DNA from: Candidatus Eiseniibacteriota bacterium
Lineage (GTDB): Bacteria; Eisenbacteria; RBG-16-71-46; CAIMUX01
NCBI GenBank assembly: GCA_016712505.1
Contig: JADJQY010000001.1
Coordinates: 991,322 to 1,055,321 of the forward strand
Direction of reading: 5' to 3'
Length of the DNA: 64,000 nucleotides
The position numbers and the translations under genes are program-made. The notes below the pieces were generated by a model, which had not been told where the DNA came from, made no database searches, and was given only the letters and a program-made list of their open reading frames with translations. This document shows positions 8,685 to 17,754 of this stretch, piece after piece; the first letter of the stretch is position 1; every line of letters starts with the position of its first letter.

Positions 8685-10229
8685 ATGAAGCCCAGCAACT
8701 TCGAGAGTCGGTGCGAGCGTTCGGATCAGGGAATGCGCCTGGATCACGGCGTATGTCCGAAGCAGGGTATCGATCTCAATCACCAGGCACGCGGCGGGAA
8801 GCGGCCCGTCCCTCGCTCCGCCGGCCAGCCACTCGTCCGCCCCTGCGCGACGCTGCTCACCTTGGCGCTCTTCGGCACCAGCCTCTTTGCGTGCGGTGAG
8901 GGCAGGCCGTCCCACGGAGTGAGCGGGAGCAGCCCGGAGTTTCCCGTACCGACGGTGCTGGGCGAGATCGATCCCTCGCTGCGAGGTCCGTCCGTCCAGC
9001 AGGGGGCTGTGGTGGTGGCGACGCAGGGTGCGATCGCGGGAATCGCCGCGGAGTATGGCCTCACCGCGCTCGAGTCCCTGCCGTTGAACTCGGGGGGCTA
9101 TCTCGTCCTCTACGAGCACGCCACGCTGTTCGACCCGCTGGTGCTAGAGGGAGAAGCCGAGGTTGAGGCGGCGGATCAGAACGCCGCCACCAACCTGGCG
9201 GACGCGCAGACCCTGGTGGTCGGCTTCTACGAAGAGGATCAACCCGGAGGGTGGGTGGACGGGGTGCCGCTCTCCACGCAGCCTGCCCTCGCGTCGCTCA
9301 AGCTGGACGATCTGGCTGCGTACGGCGGCGGCGCCGGGGTGAAGATCGCCCTGCTCGACACTGGAGTCGACTGGAGCCATGAGGTTCTGGCCTCGCAGCG
9401 ACTCCCCCTCCCGCCTGGGTACGGATTCGAGGAGGGAGAGTACGGGAACGGCCTCGACGACGACGGAGACGGTCATGTCGACGAGGCGTTTGGCCACGGA
9501 ACCCACGTTGCCGGCTCGATCCTGGCCGTCGCACCCCAGGCGCAGATCGTTTCGCTCCGCGTGCTGAACGACGACGGGATCGGGAGTCTCTGGGATATCG
9601 CCCGCGCCGTCGAGGTTGCGATCGCCCTGGACGTCGACCTGATCAACTGCAGCCTTTCCCTCTCCGCGCTCGCTCCGACCTTCGAGGCGATCCTCGATCG
9701 CGCGGCGGACGCGGGCATCGTGGTGGTCAGTGCCTCCGGAAACTACGGCCGTCGGTACCCCAGGTATCCCGCGACCTCCACGCTCGTGGCCGGCGTTGCG
9801 GCCGTGGATGGCAACGATCTCCTGACGATCTGGTCTGGCGCCTCGGTCCGGATCCCCCTGGCCGCTCCGGGAGTTTCGATCGTCAGCACCTACCCGGGAA
9901 ACAAGTTCAAGTGGGCGAGCGGAACCTCGATGGCAACCGGGATCACCACCGGAGCGGTGGCCGTGGTCATGCACGGGGCCTCGCTGAACGCTAGTGACGC
10001 GCTCGCGGCGCTCGAGGCTGTCGGGGGCCGGGTGGCCCGGCCGGGGAGGGACAAAAATCCGGTATCAGGCGGCCGTCTCCGCGCCCATCTGAGCAGGCCG
10101 TGCGTGCACGGCCTGCTCGACGCCGAAGCGTCGATCCTCGAACTGCGGGGTGGTCACGGGGGGTATTGTCAGGGCCTTGCAGCAGAGGGTCGAAGCTCAG
10201 GCCCGAGAACGAAGATGGCGCCGCGGTAG
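8685..10229 (+). CDS. Subtilisin-like (S8) serine protease, putative lipoprotein
   Basis: 514 residues. The catalytic triad is complete: Asp in LLDTGVDWS (about residue 224), His in HGTHVAGS (about 271) and Ser in GTSMATG (about 414). The N-terminus has about 45 polar residues, then a hydrophobic stretch ending SLFACGEG, a plausible lipobox. If the chosen start is right the signal region is unusually long. The start at 8685 has AGGGAG upstream. The last ~45 residues do not look like a known domain, and their coding sequence contains a 28-base perfect hairpin. It follows the TPR-CHAT gene on the same strand after 221 bases, and a weak promoter-like TTGTGG-N18-TATCAA (8567-8596) lies between. 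It is possibly an extracytoplasmic partner of the CHAT system. Confidence 0.88.
   Translation: MKPSNFESRCERSDQGMRLDHGVCPKQGIDLNHQARGGKRPVPRSAGQPLVRPCATLLTLALFGTSLFACGEGRPSHGVSGSSPEFPVPTVLGEIDPSLRGPSVQQGAVVVATQGAIAGIAAEYGLTALESLPLNSGGYLVLYEHATLFDPLVLEGEAEVEAADQNAATNLADAQTLVVGFYEEDQPGGWVDGVPLSTQPALASLKLDDLAAYGGGAGVKIALLDTGVDWSHEVLASQRLPLPPGYGFEEGEYGNGLDDDGDGHVDEAFGHGTHVAGSILAVAPQAQIVSLRVLNDDGIGSLWDIARAVEVAIALDVDLINCSLSLSALAPTFEAILDRAADAGIVVVSASGNYGRRYPRYPATSTLVAGVAAVDGNDLLTIWSGASVRIPLAAPGVSIVSTYPGNKFKWASGTSMATGITTGAVAVVMHGASLNASDALAALEAVGGRVARPGRDKNPVSGGRLRAHLSRPCVHGLLDAEASILELRGGHGGYCQGLAAEGRSSGPRTKMAPR
10091..10118 (+). repeat. Perfect 13-bp inverted repeat inside the protease 3' coding region
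   Basis: GAGCAGGCCGTGC is followed by GT and its exact reverse complement. This GC-rich hairpin lies about 110 bases before the stop codon. No T-tract follows, so it is not a classical terminator. Confidence 0.6.
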
Positions 10230-10261
10230 AGGATGCTCCTCCGCCACGGCGCCGTCTCTTT

Positions 10262-10285
10262 CCGGCGCAGCGTTCGCTGCGCCGG
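10262..10285. terminator. Hairpin between convergent genes, possible bidirectional terminator
   Basis: CCGGCGCAGCG, TT and the exact reverse complement form an 11-bp stem in the 75-base gap between the protease and the carboxypeptidase, which converge here. There is no strong U-tract on either side, so termination is inferred from position and stem strength. A second weaker stem (GGCGCCG / CGGCGCC) lies just upstream. Confidence 0.45.
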
Positions 10286-10304
10286 GGTTCAATGCAGGAC
10301 GACC

Positions 10305-12668
10305 TCAGTGCAGGACGACGATGCGCGCTTCGCTGATCCGAGCACCGCTCTGCAGGCGGGCGAAGTAGATCCCCGCATTCTGGCGCGTCGCGTCCCACCG
10401 AACTTCGACCGGGTTCCCCGAAAGCAGACTCCCGCCTCCGTTGCCCGCGGATCCTCGACCCATGTTCCCCTGGCCGACCTCTCCCTCGAGCAACGATGCG
10501 ACCTCGCGCCCGTTCACGTCGTAGATCGACAGCCGGATCTTCTCTCCCGTCCGCGCGTCGGCAGGCACCGCGAAGCGCAGCAGCGCGCTGGTCGCGACGG
10601 GATTCGACGAAGCGAACTCCAGCCCCCTCCAGGCCACATCGGCCAGCGGACCGTCGACTGCGGTGGTACCGGCCTGGACCAGCACCGTCCGGGCGGTGCC
10701 CCAGGCGGAACTGTTTCCCTCTGCATCGACGGCCTGCACCGCGAAGGCGAAGCTGCCTTCCGGATGATCGGTCAGAGTGTATTGGCTTCCGACGATGTCG
10801 GTGGCGAGTACCGTCTCGTTGGCGAAGAGATCGGTCGGTGAGATGTCGTCGACATACCAGCCGGCATTCGCCTGTCCTGCGTCGGTGTTGTAGCGGAAGC
10901 GGATCCAGATCGTCTGGCCCGTGTAGGCGGCAAGGCTGTGCGTCGCCTGCTTCCAGCCGCTCGAGTTCCCGGTGATCCCGTTCCCGAGATTGTGACCGTT
11001 CGGGTCGCTGTTGGTCGTGTAGGTGCCGGCGATCGGCGTGTAGGTGCGGCCGTCGGTCGAGACCTCCACATAGCCGTAGTCCCAACCGCTCTCGATGTTA
11101 TGCCAGGTCCAGTAGACCAGGCTTTCGCCCACGGTTACTTTGTGCGCCCGCTTGGAAACCAGCACATGGTTCGAGTAGTCGGCCTGACCTGCCCACCAGG
11201 AATGGGTCGCGGAGTGCGCACGGGTCACCGAAGTGGCCCAACCGTCGGCTGTCCAGCGACTCGGGGTCGTTCCCTCGACATCATCCACACCGGTCGCGAC
11301 CGACGTGCCCCGCAGCAGGTTCCACTTGACCGCCGGATTGTCCGGGTCAGGGTTCGGCGTTTCGAAGGTGAGGGTGAAGGTCGTCCCCACGGTGTCGGTC
11401 GAGGTGACAACTCCGACGTTCGGGCTGAGCGCGCGGTAGGGGTTGTCGGCGTACTCGCACATGCGCAGATTCGCTTCGCGATTCTCGCTCACCAGAGCCG
11501 GAATGCGCGATTCGAGCGGCCAGAACCCATCTCCGCCGGTTCCGACTTCGGTTACGAACGACATGATCTTCGGCTTGGTCACCACGTCACCGAGGAGCCA
11601 GTCGCCCGTGCTGCCATTGACCGGGTAGAGCAGCTCCCAGGTCGTGCCGACGGCGTAGTTGTTGCCGCTCTTCCGCAGCTGCCCGAGCGAGAACATCGCT
11701 TCATAGTCGATCGGGTGGATGTTGTCGTAGCCGAACGCGCAGAGGTGCAGGTTGGAGTACGAGTGATAGTCCAGGACCATGTTGAAGTGGCGCGAGGCAA
11801 CGAAGTCGCGGTAGGCCTGGGTCTCCAACTCGCTGAAGGCCGAAGGCCCCCGGTAGGTGTCGCTGCTCGGATCCGGGCTCGACCCGCTGTTATCGAAGCC
11901 CCAGTTGAACCCGAGGTTGCGGTTCAGGTCGACGCCGAATGTGCCGCCGCCGTTGTTGCGCCGGTTCTTGCGCCACATGCCGCCCCCCGACGGGCTGGTT
12001 GCGGCGTTGTACTCCACCCCATCCGGGTTGACCACCGGGAGGATCCAGATTTCACGGTCGTTGACGATCTCCCCCGCCCGGTCGACCGTTCCGTAGTTGC
12101 TGAGCAGCCACTGCGCCAGGTCGTAGACGACCTCGAAGGTGATCGCCTCGCGAGCGTGGATGTAGGCGTTGAAGAAGATCTCCGGCTCGTCCTCGTCGAC
12201 ATTGGGGTTGTCGGAGATCTTGTAGACGTACATCGGGCGTCCTTCGAGCGTGTTACCGATCGATTGACGGGCGGTCATGAGGCCTGGATTCGCGGCCGCC
12301 AGCGCGTCCATGGCGGCGATCGCCTCGGTGTAGGTGTGGTAGTCGCCGAACGGGCCTCCACCGAGTCCGTCGGAGTGCAGCCGGTCTTGATAGAAGGCCT
12401 CGAGATTGTCCACCGCGATCGTGACCTCGAAACCGGCCGCCCGGAGTTCCTCAGCTCGCTGCTCCTCCGCCGGGAACTCGATCAGATCCCCCTTCAAGGT
12501 GGCTCCGCAGGTGCGCGACTCGGGGGCGTACTCCGCCAGTCTCAACAAGTCGGCTTTGCTCTGCGGCCGGACCTGGAGAAGTTGGGTCGCCTCGACCGAG
12601 CCGGCGATGAGACACGCGGCAACTGCGGATGGGATGGCCAGATGGCCATTCAAGGGGAACAACTGCAT
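10305..12668 (-). CDS. Secreted M14 zinc carboxypeptidase with C-terminal sorting-like Ig domain
   Basis: 787 residues from the ATG at 12668, which has AGGAGG 8 bases upstream. A signal peptide covers about residues 1-27 (ends VEATQ). The peptidase domain spans about residues 110-420 with the zinc motif NAYIHAREA, the substrate-binding-like stretch GVDLNRNLGFNWG, the third zinc ligand in LDYHSYSN and the catalytic Glu in FVTEVGTGG. A beta-sandwich region follows (WYVDDISPTD, like immune-inhibitor-A/MAM modules). The C-terminal ~90 residues are the FlgD-like Ig module (SSNPVATSALLRF ... ARIVVLH). Predicted role: extracellular peptide degradation. The gene is divergent from nhaA, with 701 bases between them. 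Confidence 0.92.
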   Translation of the reverse strand: MQLFPLNGHLAIPSAVAACLIAGSVEATQLLQVRPQSKADLLRLAEYAPESRTCGATLKGDLIEFPAEEQRAEELRAAGFEVTIAVDNLEAFYQDRLHSDGLGGGPFGDYHTYTEAIAAMDALAAANPGLMTARQSIGNTLEGRPMYVYKISDNPNVDEDEPEIFFNAYIHAREAITFEVVYDLAQWLLSNYGTVDRAGEIVNDREIWILPVVNPDGVEYNAATSPSGGGMWRKNRRNNGGGTFGVDLNRNLGFNWGFDNSGSSPDPSSDTYRGPSAFSELETQAYRDFVASRHFNMVLDYHSYSNLHLCAFGYDNIHPIDYEAMFSLGQLRKSGNNYAVGTTWELLYPVNGSTGDWLLGDVVTKPKIMSFVTEVGTGGDGFWPLESRIPALVSENREANLRMCEYADNPYRALSPNVGVVTSTDTVGTTFTLTFETPNPDPDNPAVKWNLLRGTSVATGVDDVEGTTPSRWTADGWATSVTRAHSATHSWWAGQADYSNHVLVSKRAHKVTVGESLVYWTWHNIESGWDYGYVEVSTDGRTYTPIAGTYTTNSDPNGHNLGNGITGNSSGWKQATHSLAAYTGQTIWIRFRYNTDAGQANAGWYVDDISPTDLFANETVLATDIVGSQYTLTDHPEGSFAFAVQAVDAEGNSSAWGTARTVLVQAGTTAVDGPLADVAWRGLEFASSNPVATSALLRFAVPADARTGEKIRLSIYDVNGREVASLLEGEVGQGNMGRGSAGNGGGSLLSGNPVEVRWDATRQNAGIYFARLQSGARISEARIVVLH

Positions 12669-13369
12669 GCGACAAGCCTCCTTGAGCCGATTCGGACAGG
12701 TCCTGGTCGGATGTGCGCGGGCGCAACAAGAGTAACATGCTGGCCGCTTCGGCCGAACGCCGGAATAGGTATGCTGAAACGTGTCCGGTTTTGTTGCCTC
12801 CGCGACCGCTCGATTGGGGCGTGAGCTGAGCTCGCTGCGGGATGCTCGATCCGAGCAGAAGCGGGTGCCGCGCCGGCATCGAGGGACCGGTCCTGTTCGC
12901 TTCCCGGCCCGAGGGCTGCGCCGGACTCCGTCCGGACAGAGTTCGCCATCAGTACAACACGCTGCCGAATATTGAGTTAAAACCGTCGCGACGGTCGTGA
13001 ATGGACCGACCCTGCGCTCCCGCTGCCGGAGTCTGACATCTCTGTCCCCGTCCGCAGGCAACGCTCCGGCGGTCCCGGAGCGGCTGTCGGCCTCCGCGGC
13101 CCCGCGAATGGCGTCGACCGGCCCCGGGGGCCCTCACACCTGCCGGGTTGCCCCCGGCCGCTCCGGCCGCCCCGGCCGCCTTCGCTCGGCGCCGGTCATC
13201 GGGGCGCCGGGTGTGGCACCTTGCCCCATGGCGTTTCCGCTCCGGCTCCCGCAGACTTCCGCTCGGCGTTCTGCGGGGCTCGGCCCGAGCGGACCGCTGC
13301 CGGGGAGCCCGGCCACGGGGGCCAGCCGATCGTGCGCGGTCACCCGGTGAACCGATCAGAGGAGAGGGA
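12669..13369. other. 701-base divergent intergenic region between the carboxypeptidase and nhaA
   Basis: No convincing gene is seen here. It holds an AT-richer patch near 12950-12985, a perfect 14-bp palindrome ACCGTCGCGACGGT at 12983-12996 (an operator-like site next to a TTGAGT at 12973-12978), and very GC-rich sequence from 13080 onward. A strong stem TCCGCTCGG (13258-13266) pairs with CCGAGCGGA (13285-13293). A second imperfect inverted repeat at about 13328-13357 sits directly before the nhaA ribosome-binding site. The last 120 bases could fold as a structured nhaA leader. Confidence 0.5.
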
Positions 13370-14632
13370 ATGCGCCCGAGACACGCCACAGCTCAACTGT
13401 TCGATCGCTTCTTCCAGAGCGAGAGCGCGAGCGGGATCCTGCTCATCGCGAGCGCGCTTCTGGCGTTCGTCTGGGTGAACTCCCCGCTGTCCGCGTCGTA
13501 CCTGGGCCTGCAGCATTGGAGCCTGGGTGGGGAGTGGGGCCCGATTGTCCTCAAAAAGTCACTCCACCACTGGGTGAATGACGGACTGATGGCCGTTTTC
13601 TTCTTCCTCGTGGGGCTCGAGATCAAGCGGGAGCTACGGATCGGCGAACTCTCCGACCGGCGGCGGGCAGCACTCCCGGCGCTGGCCGCGCTCGGGGGAA
13701 TGATCGTTCCGGCGCTGATCTTCGTGGGCTTCAACTCGAGTGGCGACACTGCGCGGGGGTGGGGGATCCCGATGGCCACCGACATCGCGTTCGCACTCGG
13801 TGTCCTCCGCCTGGCTGGGCCCGCGGTCCCGCATCCGCTGAAGGTATTCCTGGCCGCGCTGGCCATCGTGGACGACCTTGGGGCAGTTCTGGTGGTGGCT
13901 CTCTTCTACACCGAGCAGATTTCCGCGCCATACCTCGTTCTCGCGGCAGCGCCCCTGCTGGCGGCGTCGCTCTATGGCTCCCGCGGGGGGGCGCGCCTCA
14001 CCGTGTACGCCGGACTCGGGCTGCTCCTCTGGTACTTCATGCTGAAGTCCGGGGTGCATGCCACGGTAGCGGGCGTTCTTCTCGCCCTGACCGTGCCGCT
14101 CCGTCCCGCTGGCGCCCATGCGCGTCCCGCCGGCACCCACGCGCACGCCGCCAGCGCGCACGCCGCCCGGGGACGCGCTGAGGCCGTCGCCTCTGCCACC
14201 CCGAGCCCCCTGGAGCGGGCAGAGCATGGTCTCCAGCGTCCGTGTGCCTTCGTGATCATGCCGTTGTTCGCCCTGATGAACGCCGGCCTGTTGCTCGAGG
14301 AGGCGTCCTCGGTCGGGAGGATCTCCGCCGGCGTCTTCGTCGGACTGCTGCTCGGCAAGCCGCTCGGAATCCTCGGGATGGTCGCGCTCGGCATTCGCGC
14401 TGGCTGGACCGCCTTGCCGCGCGGCGTGTCGATCCGGATGCTGACCGGGGCGGCGTGCCTGGCCGGGATCGGGTTTACCATGTCCCTGTTCATCTCGACC
14501 CTGGCCTACGCCGAACCGAGCTACCTGGCTCAGGCTAAAGTTGGAGTCCTGGCCGCATCGGTGATCGCCGCGCTGCTCGGGCTCCTGGTCACCCGCGCCT
14601 CGCTCGCTCAGTTGCCCCGGACGAACCCATAG
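13370..14632 (+). CDS. nhaA: Na+/H+ antiporter NhaA
   Basis: 420 residues from the ATG at 13370 (GAGAGGG upstream). It is a multi-pass inner-membrane antiporter exchanging Na+ (or Li+) for protons. Family motifs are present: LEIKRELRIGEL, PMATDIAFALGVL, the paired aspartates in AIVDDLGAVLVVALFYT, GVHATVAGVLLALTVPL, SPLERAEHGLQ and GIGFTMSLFISTLA. Length is close to that of E. coli NhaA apart from an insertion at about residues 244-275. The insertion is rich in Ala, His and Arg (AHARPAGTHAHAASAHAARG) and sits between the VPL and SPLERAEH motifs. That is the cytoplasmic loop before helix IX, which carries the pH sensor in the E. coli protein. The 3' end overlaps the convergent hydrolase gene by 25 bases. 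Confidence 0.95.
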   Translation: MRPRHATAQLFDRFFQSESASGILLIASALLAFVWVNSPLSASYLGLQHWSLGGEWGPIVLKKSLHHWVNDGLMAVFFFLVGLEIKRELRIGELSDRRRAALPALAALGGMIVPALIFVGFNSSGDTARGWGIPMATDIAFALGVLRLAGPAVPHPLKVFLAALAIVDDLGAVLVVALFYTEQISAPYLVLAAAPLLAASLYGSRGGARLTVYAGLGLLLWYFMLKSGVHATVAGVLLALTVPLRPAGAHARPAGTHAHAASAHAARGRAEAVASATPSPLERAEHGLQRPCAFVIMPLFALMNAGLLLEEASSVGRISAGVFVGLLLGKPLGILGMVALGIRAGWTALPRGVSIRMLTGAACLAGIGFTMSLFISTLAYAEPSYLAQAKVGVLAASVIAALLGLLVTRASLAQLPRTNP

Positions 14633-16020
14633 AGATCATCGATCACTCGGGGGTCGACATGTCCGGGGCGCTCGTATTCCTCCGGTGTGCTCTGCCCCTC
14701 CCCCGCCATGAAGAGGTGATTGAGCTCCGGGTAGAGTCGGAAGGAGACCCCCTCCCGCTCTCCCAGCGACTGCTGCCAGAGGTCGAAGTCAACCAGCGTG
14801 ACCTGGTAGTCTCGCTTCCCCTGCAAGATCAGGATCGGGCAGGTGAGCCCGGCCGCGACCCGTGGACACCCCCGCGCATCGAGATCACGCGCATAGCGGA
14901 GCGGCGCTCCCATGAAGACGATGCTGTCGGCCAGGGCCGGACTCTTGTGCGCGACCGCGAGGCGCCTCATGCCTTGAAGCTCTGCCGCCCGGACGGAATC
15001 GGGTTCGATCGAGGCGAGATAGCCGAGCTGGCTCTCGATCAGATCCAGGTAGGGTCGCGCCGCGCCGGCGAGCAGTGCGATGCCGCGCACCTGCCCGTCC
15101 CGCTCCGCGACCAGCGGGGCACACATCGCGCCCAGCGAGTGACCGACCACGAAGATCCGCCGCGGATCGATCTCCGGGCGCGCCCGGAGCCAGGCCAGCG
15201 CCTCGAGTGCGTCGAGCACGACCTCCTGGTCGATCGAGACCTCGCTCGCCTTCATCCGGGCTCCGTGCACCCGCGTCCGCTTGTCGTAGCGCAGCACCGC
15301 CACTCCCCGCGAGGCGAGGCCGTAGGACAGGTCGCGGAGCGGCTTGTTCGGGCCGATCGTCTCGTCGCGGTCATTCGGTCCGGAGCCTGGGAGTAGAAGC
15401 ACGGCGGGCGCCCGTCCGGCCGCTTGCCGCGGGAGCGCGAGGGTGCCCGGGAGCTTCCAGGGATCGGTGCCGATCACGACCTCGGCCTCCTCGAACCGGG
15501 AGGTGTCGGCGTACGACGGGATGGTCCAGGTCGCTGCTGCCCGGGGCGCGAAGTGGAGTCCGGCGATCTTTCCCTCGCCGTCGACCACGACGCGGCAGTC
15601 CAGTTCCCCCCGGGCAAAGCGCACCGGAAACTCGGAAAGCTCCCCGGCCGCGGTCTTCTTCGATTCGATCTTCCCGATCCCCTGGAAGGGCCCCAGCGCG
15701 GCCACGAGTTGTTGCCAGGTCGTACTCAACGTCTCGGCGTTGAGCGCGGCGGCGAGCGCCGGGGCGAACTCCGTCGCGATCCCGGCGAACTCTCCTCGTG
15801 CCATCCGCGGGAGCAGATCGGCGGCGACCTTCTGGGTCCGTGGCCGTCCCAGCGTGAACGAGACGTTGTCCTCGGCCCCCGCCGGCCGGATCTGCCCCGG
15901 GGCTGCCGACAGACCGAGGGTGAGGCCGAGCAGGAGGCAGACGCACCGCACGAGGCAGACGACCTGCCGCCGATCTCGCGCGCGCCCCCGGTGGTGTTGA
16001 TCGCGTCCGTCGGGCCTCAT
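14608..16020 (-). CDS. Exported alpha/beta hydrolase with DUF3887-like N-terminal domain
   Basis: 470 residues from the ATG at 16020. A signal segment (VCLLLGLTLGLSAAPG) follows an Arg-rich N-terminus. Residues about 60-155 resemble DUF3887 (ADLLPRMARGEFAGI, GELDCRVVVDGEGKIAGLHF). The rest is an alpha/beta hydrolase with oxyanion-type LLLPGSGPNDRDE, the nucleophile motif VVGHSLGAM, the acid in LQGKRDYQVT and the His in ELNHLF. This is the architecture of secreted esterase/peptidase-like hydrolases, and the substrate is unknown. The start is uncertain because the frame is open further upstream and only a weak GGCAGGACGG lies ahead of the chosen ATG. It lies downstream of the membrane-protein gene with a 228-base gap in which no gene was seen. 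Confidence 0.85.
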   Translation of the reverse strand: MRPDGRDQHHRGRARDRRQVVCLVRCVCLLLGLTLGLSAAPGQIRPAGAEDNVSFTLGRPRTQKVAADLLPRMARGEFAGIATEFAPALAAALNAETLSTTWQQLVAALGPFQGIGKIESKKTAAGELSEFPVRFARGELDCRVVVDGEGKIAGLHFAPRAAATWTIPSYADTSRFEEAEVVIGTDPWKLPGTLALPRQAAGRAPAVLLLPGSGPNDRDETIGPNKPLRDLSYGLASRGVAVLRYDKRTRVHGARMKASEVSIDQEVVLDALEALAWLRARPEIDPRRIFVVGHSLGAMCAPLVAERDGQVRGIALLAGAARPYLDLIESQLGYLASIEPDSVRAAELQGMRRLAVAHKSPALADSIVFMGAPLRYARDLDARGCPRVAAGLTCPILILQGKRDYQVTLVDFDLWQQSLGEREGVSFRLYPELNHLFMAGEGQSTPEEYERPGHVDPRVIDDLYGFVRGN

Positions 16021-16248
16021 CCGTCCTGCCGGCCTCTCGCATCCCTGGCGTCCTGTCACTTCGTCCACGATTGGTTCCTCACTGCGCCCGTCTACCGGCC
16101 TACCTGTGCGCGTCCTGTTCGCGGCGGAGCGGTCGCGCCGCGATCCGCGCTTCACCTCGCCCGCGCGTTCCCCTGCACCCGAGCGACCCATGCTCGGCCC
16201 GTCTCTCGCGCACTCTACTCCATCCGCCTCACCGGGCCCGCCCGGCGC

Positions 16249-17748
16249 TCACGGCATCCCCCGGACCCTGCGTTCCAGCGGGGTGAATCGCAACGTATCG
16301 CCCGTCTCGATCTTCCAGTCGTGCAGCGTGCGCGCTGGGTCGCTGTTCGGGCGAACGGTGACCAGGTTCCACCACCGGGATCCGTCTTCGGATCGAGCCT
16401 GGTACCAGTCCGAGCGGTAGCCGGTCTCGCGTCGGAGCACGGTCACTCCCGGCCACGCGGTGGCAAGCGCGTACTCGTACCAGACGATGTCCTCGCCGAT
16501 CACGGTCGCACTCCGCAGCCGGGCGACCTCTTCGGCGTCGGTCAGGGTTTCACGCGCGAGCGTGGCCACCCGCCACCGCTCCGTGAACATGCTCCCGAGA
16601 AAGTAGGCGTGCCCCGCCCTACGCTCTCCATCGACGAGCGTCGGCGCCGCCCGGCGGAGCAGGCCAGGCGTGGCGGCCGCCAGCAGATGGCTGGCCAGAA
16701 CCAGTGCAACGAGCCTCGCATCCCACCCCGATCGATACCCACGGCCGGCGCTCCACGCGGCCAGCGGGAGCAGAACGGCTGGTACGAGCCCGATCAAGAT
16801 GCGCGGCAGGGGCATTCGCGCAAACGGGGCGAACAAGACCAGCGGCGCGGCCCAGAGGAGGGACAGGGCGACCATCCGTCGCTCCGGCGCGGCGGCCCGG
16901 AGCAGCAGGATCGCCGCGACCAGGCTCGAAGCGGCCACCAGAGGAGGGAAACCGGTGACAAAGAACGACAGGTTCTCCAGCAACACGCGCAGATTGCCCG
17001 GACTCAGGTTGGCCGTGACATGGCGCCCCACGTTGGCGACGAGGGGCGCGTCGAGTCCGGCCAGCGGGCCTGCTCCCCAGCGAGCGGCGAGGGCCAGGAT
17101 GGCCGCGCCGAGGCAGGGGGGAAGCGCGGGTCGGCGCGGGGCGAGAAGCGCCAGCGCGGCCACCGCGGGGGCGAGCATGACCAGGTCGACGCGGATCCAC
17201 AGGGCCGCCGCGGCGAGCATTCCAGCACCTGCCGTGCGCAGGGCGAGCGCTCTACGCGCTGCGGGGCCGTCGCCGGTGTCGCGGTGCGGGAGCACCGCCA
17301 GGGCGGCGAGCGCGGGGGCCAGGCCGACCATGTTCGGGTTCCCGTAGAGGTGGAGTGCCCACCAGGCCGGGGCGCAGATGACGAGCAGCGTCCATCGCAC
17401 CGAGATCCGGCGGTCGAACCAGCGCTCGGCGAGGCAGAATAGCGCCGCGGTCGAGAGGAGCCCGCAGATCCAGGAGAGCCGGTTCAGGAACGTCGGCATC
17501 TCGTCCAAGGAAATCTGAAACAGCGCGGCCAGCGGACGGGCAAGGAGATAGAACCCGGCCACCTCGTTCGCATTGAAGAGCTGGTGCAGTCGCTCGGTGC
17601 CGCGCCGCCAGTGCTCCAGGTCGAGCGCGTACCGAAGCGTGTCTCCCTCCGCCGGTCCGTGGTAGATGAACGGCAGGGTGAGAATGAGGTCGAGCAGGAG
17701 GAGACCGACGAGCGGACTCCGGGGCCATGAGGTCAATGAACGAGGCAC
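16249..17748 (-). CDS. Polytopic membrane protein, glycosyltransferase-like (GT39/ArnT-like layout)
   Basis: 499 residues from a GTG at 17748. There are about nine to eleven hydrophobic segments (for example VGLLLLDLILTLPFIYH, GAILALAARWGAG, LLWAAPLVLFAP). An early acidic motif (GPAEGDTLRYALDLEHW) resembles the first loop of dolichyl-phosphate-sugar transferases. A soluble C-terminal tail of about 110 residues follows. No family signature is strong enough for a definite call. A TATACT box at 17755-17760 on the minus strand is only 6 bases before the GTG, which implies a leaderless transcript. It diverges from the FHA gene. Confidence 0.75.
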   Translation of the reverse strand: MPRSLTSWPRSPLVGLLLLDLILTLPFIYHGPAEGDTLRYALDLEHWRRGTERLHQLFNANEVAGFYLLARPLAALFQISLDEMPTFLNRLSWICGLLSTAALFCLAERWFDRRISVRWTLLVICAPAWWALHLYGNPNMVGLAPALAALAVLPHRDTGDGPAARRALALRTAGAGMLAAAALWIRVDLVMLAPAVAALALLAPRRPALPPCLGAAILALAARWGAGPLAGLDAPLVANVGRHVTANLSPGNLRVLLENLSFFVTGFPPLVAASSLVAAILLLRAAAPERRMVALSLLWAAPLVLFAPFARMPLPRILIGLVPAVLLPLAAWSAGRGYRSGWDARLVALVLASHLLAAATPGLLRRAAPTLVDGERRAGHAYFLGSMFTERWRVATLARETLTDAEEVARLRSATVIGEDIVWYEYALATAWPGVTVLRRETGYRSDWYQARSEDGSRWWNLVTVRPNSDPARTLHDWKIETGDTLRFTPLERRVRGMP

Positions 17749-17754
17749 CGCGGG

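Noticed and set aside
10938..12824. 628-codon forward open frame
   Set aside because: It is antisense to the M14 carboxypeptidase and lacks any domain-like pattern.
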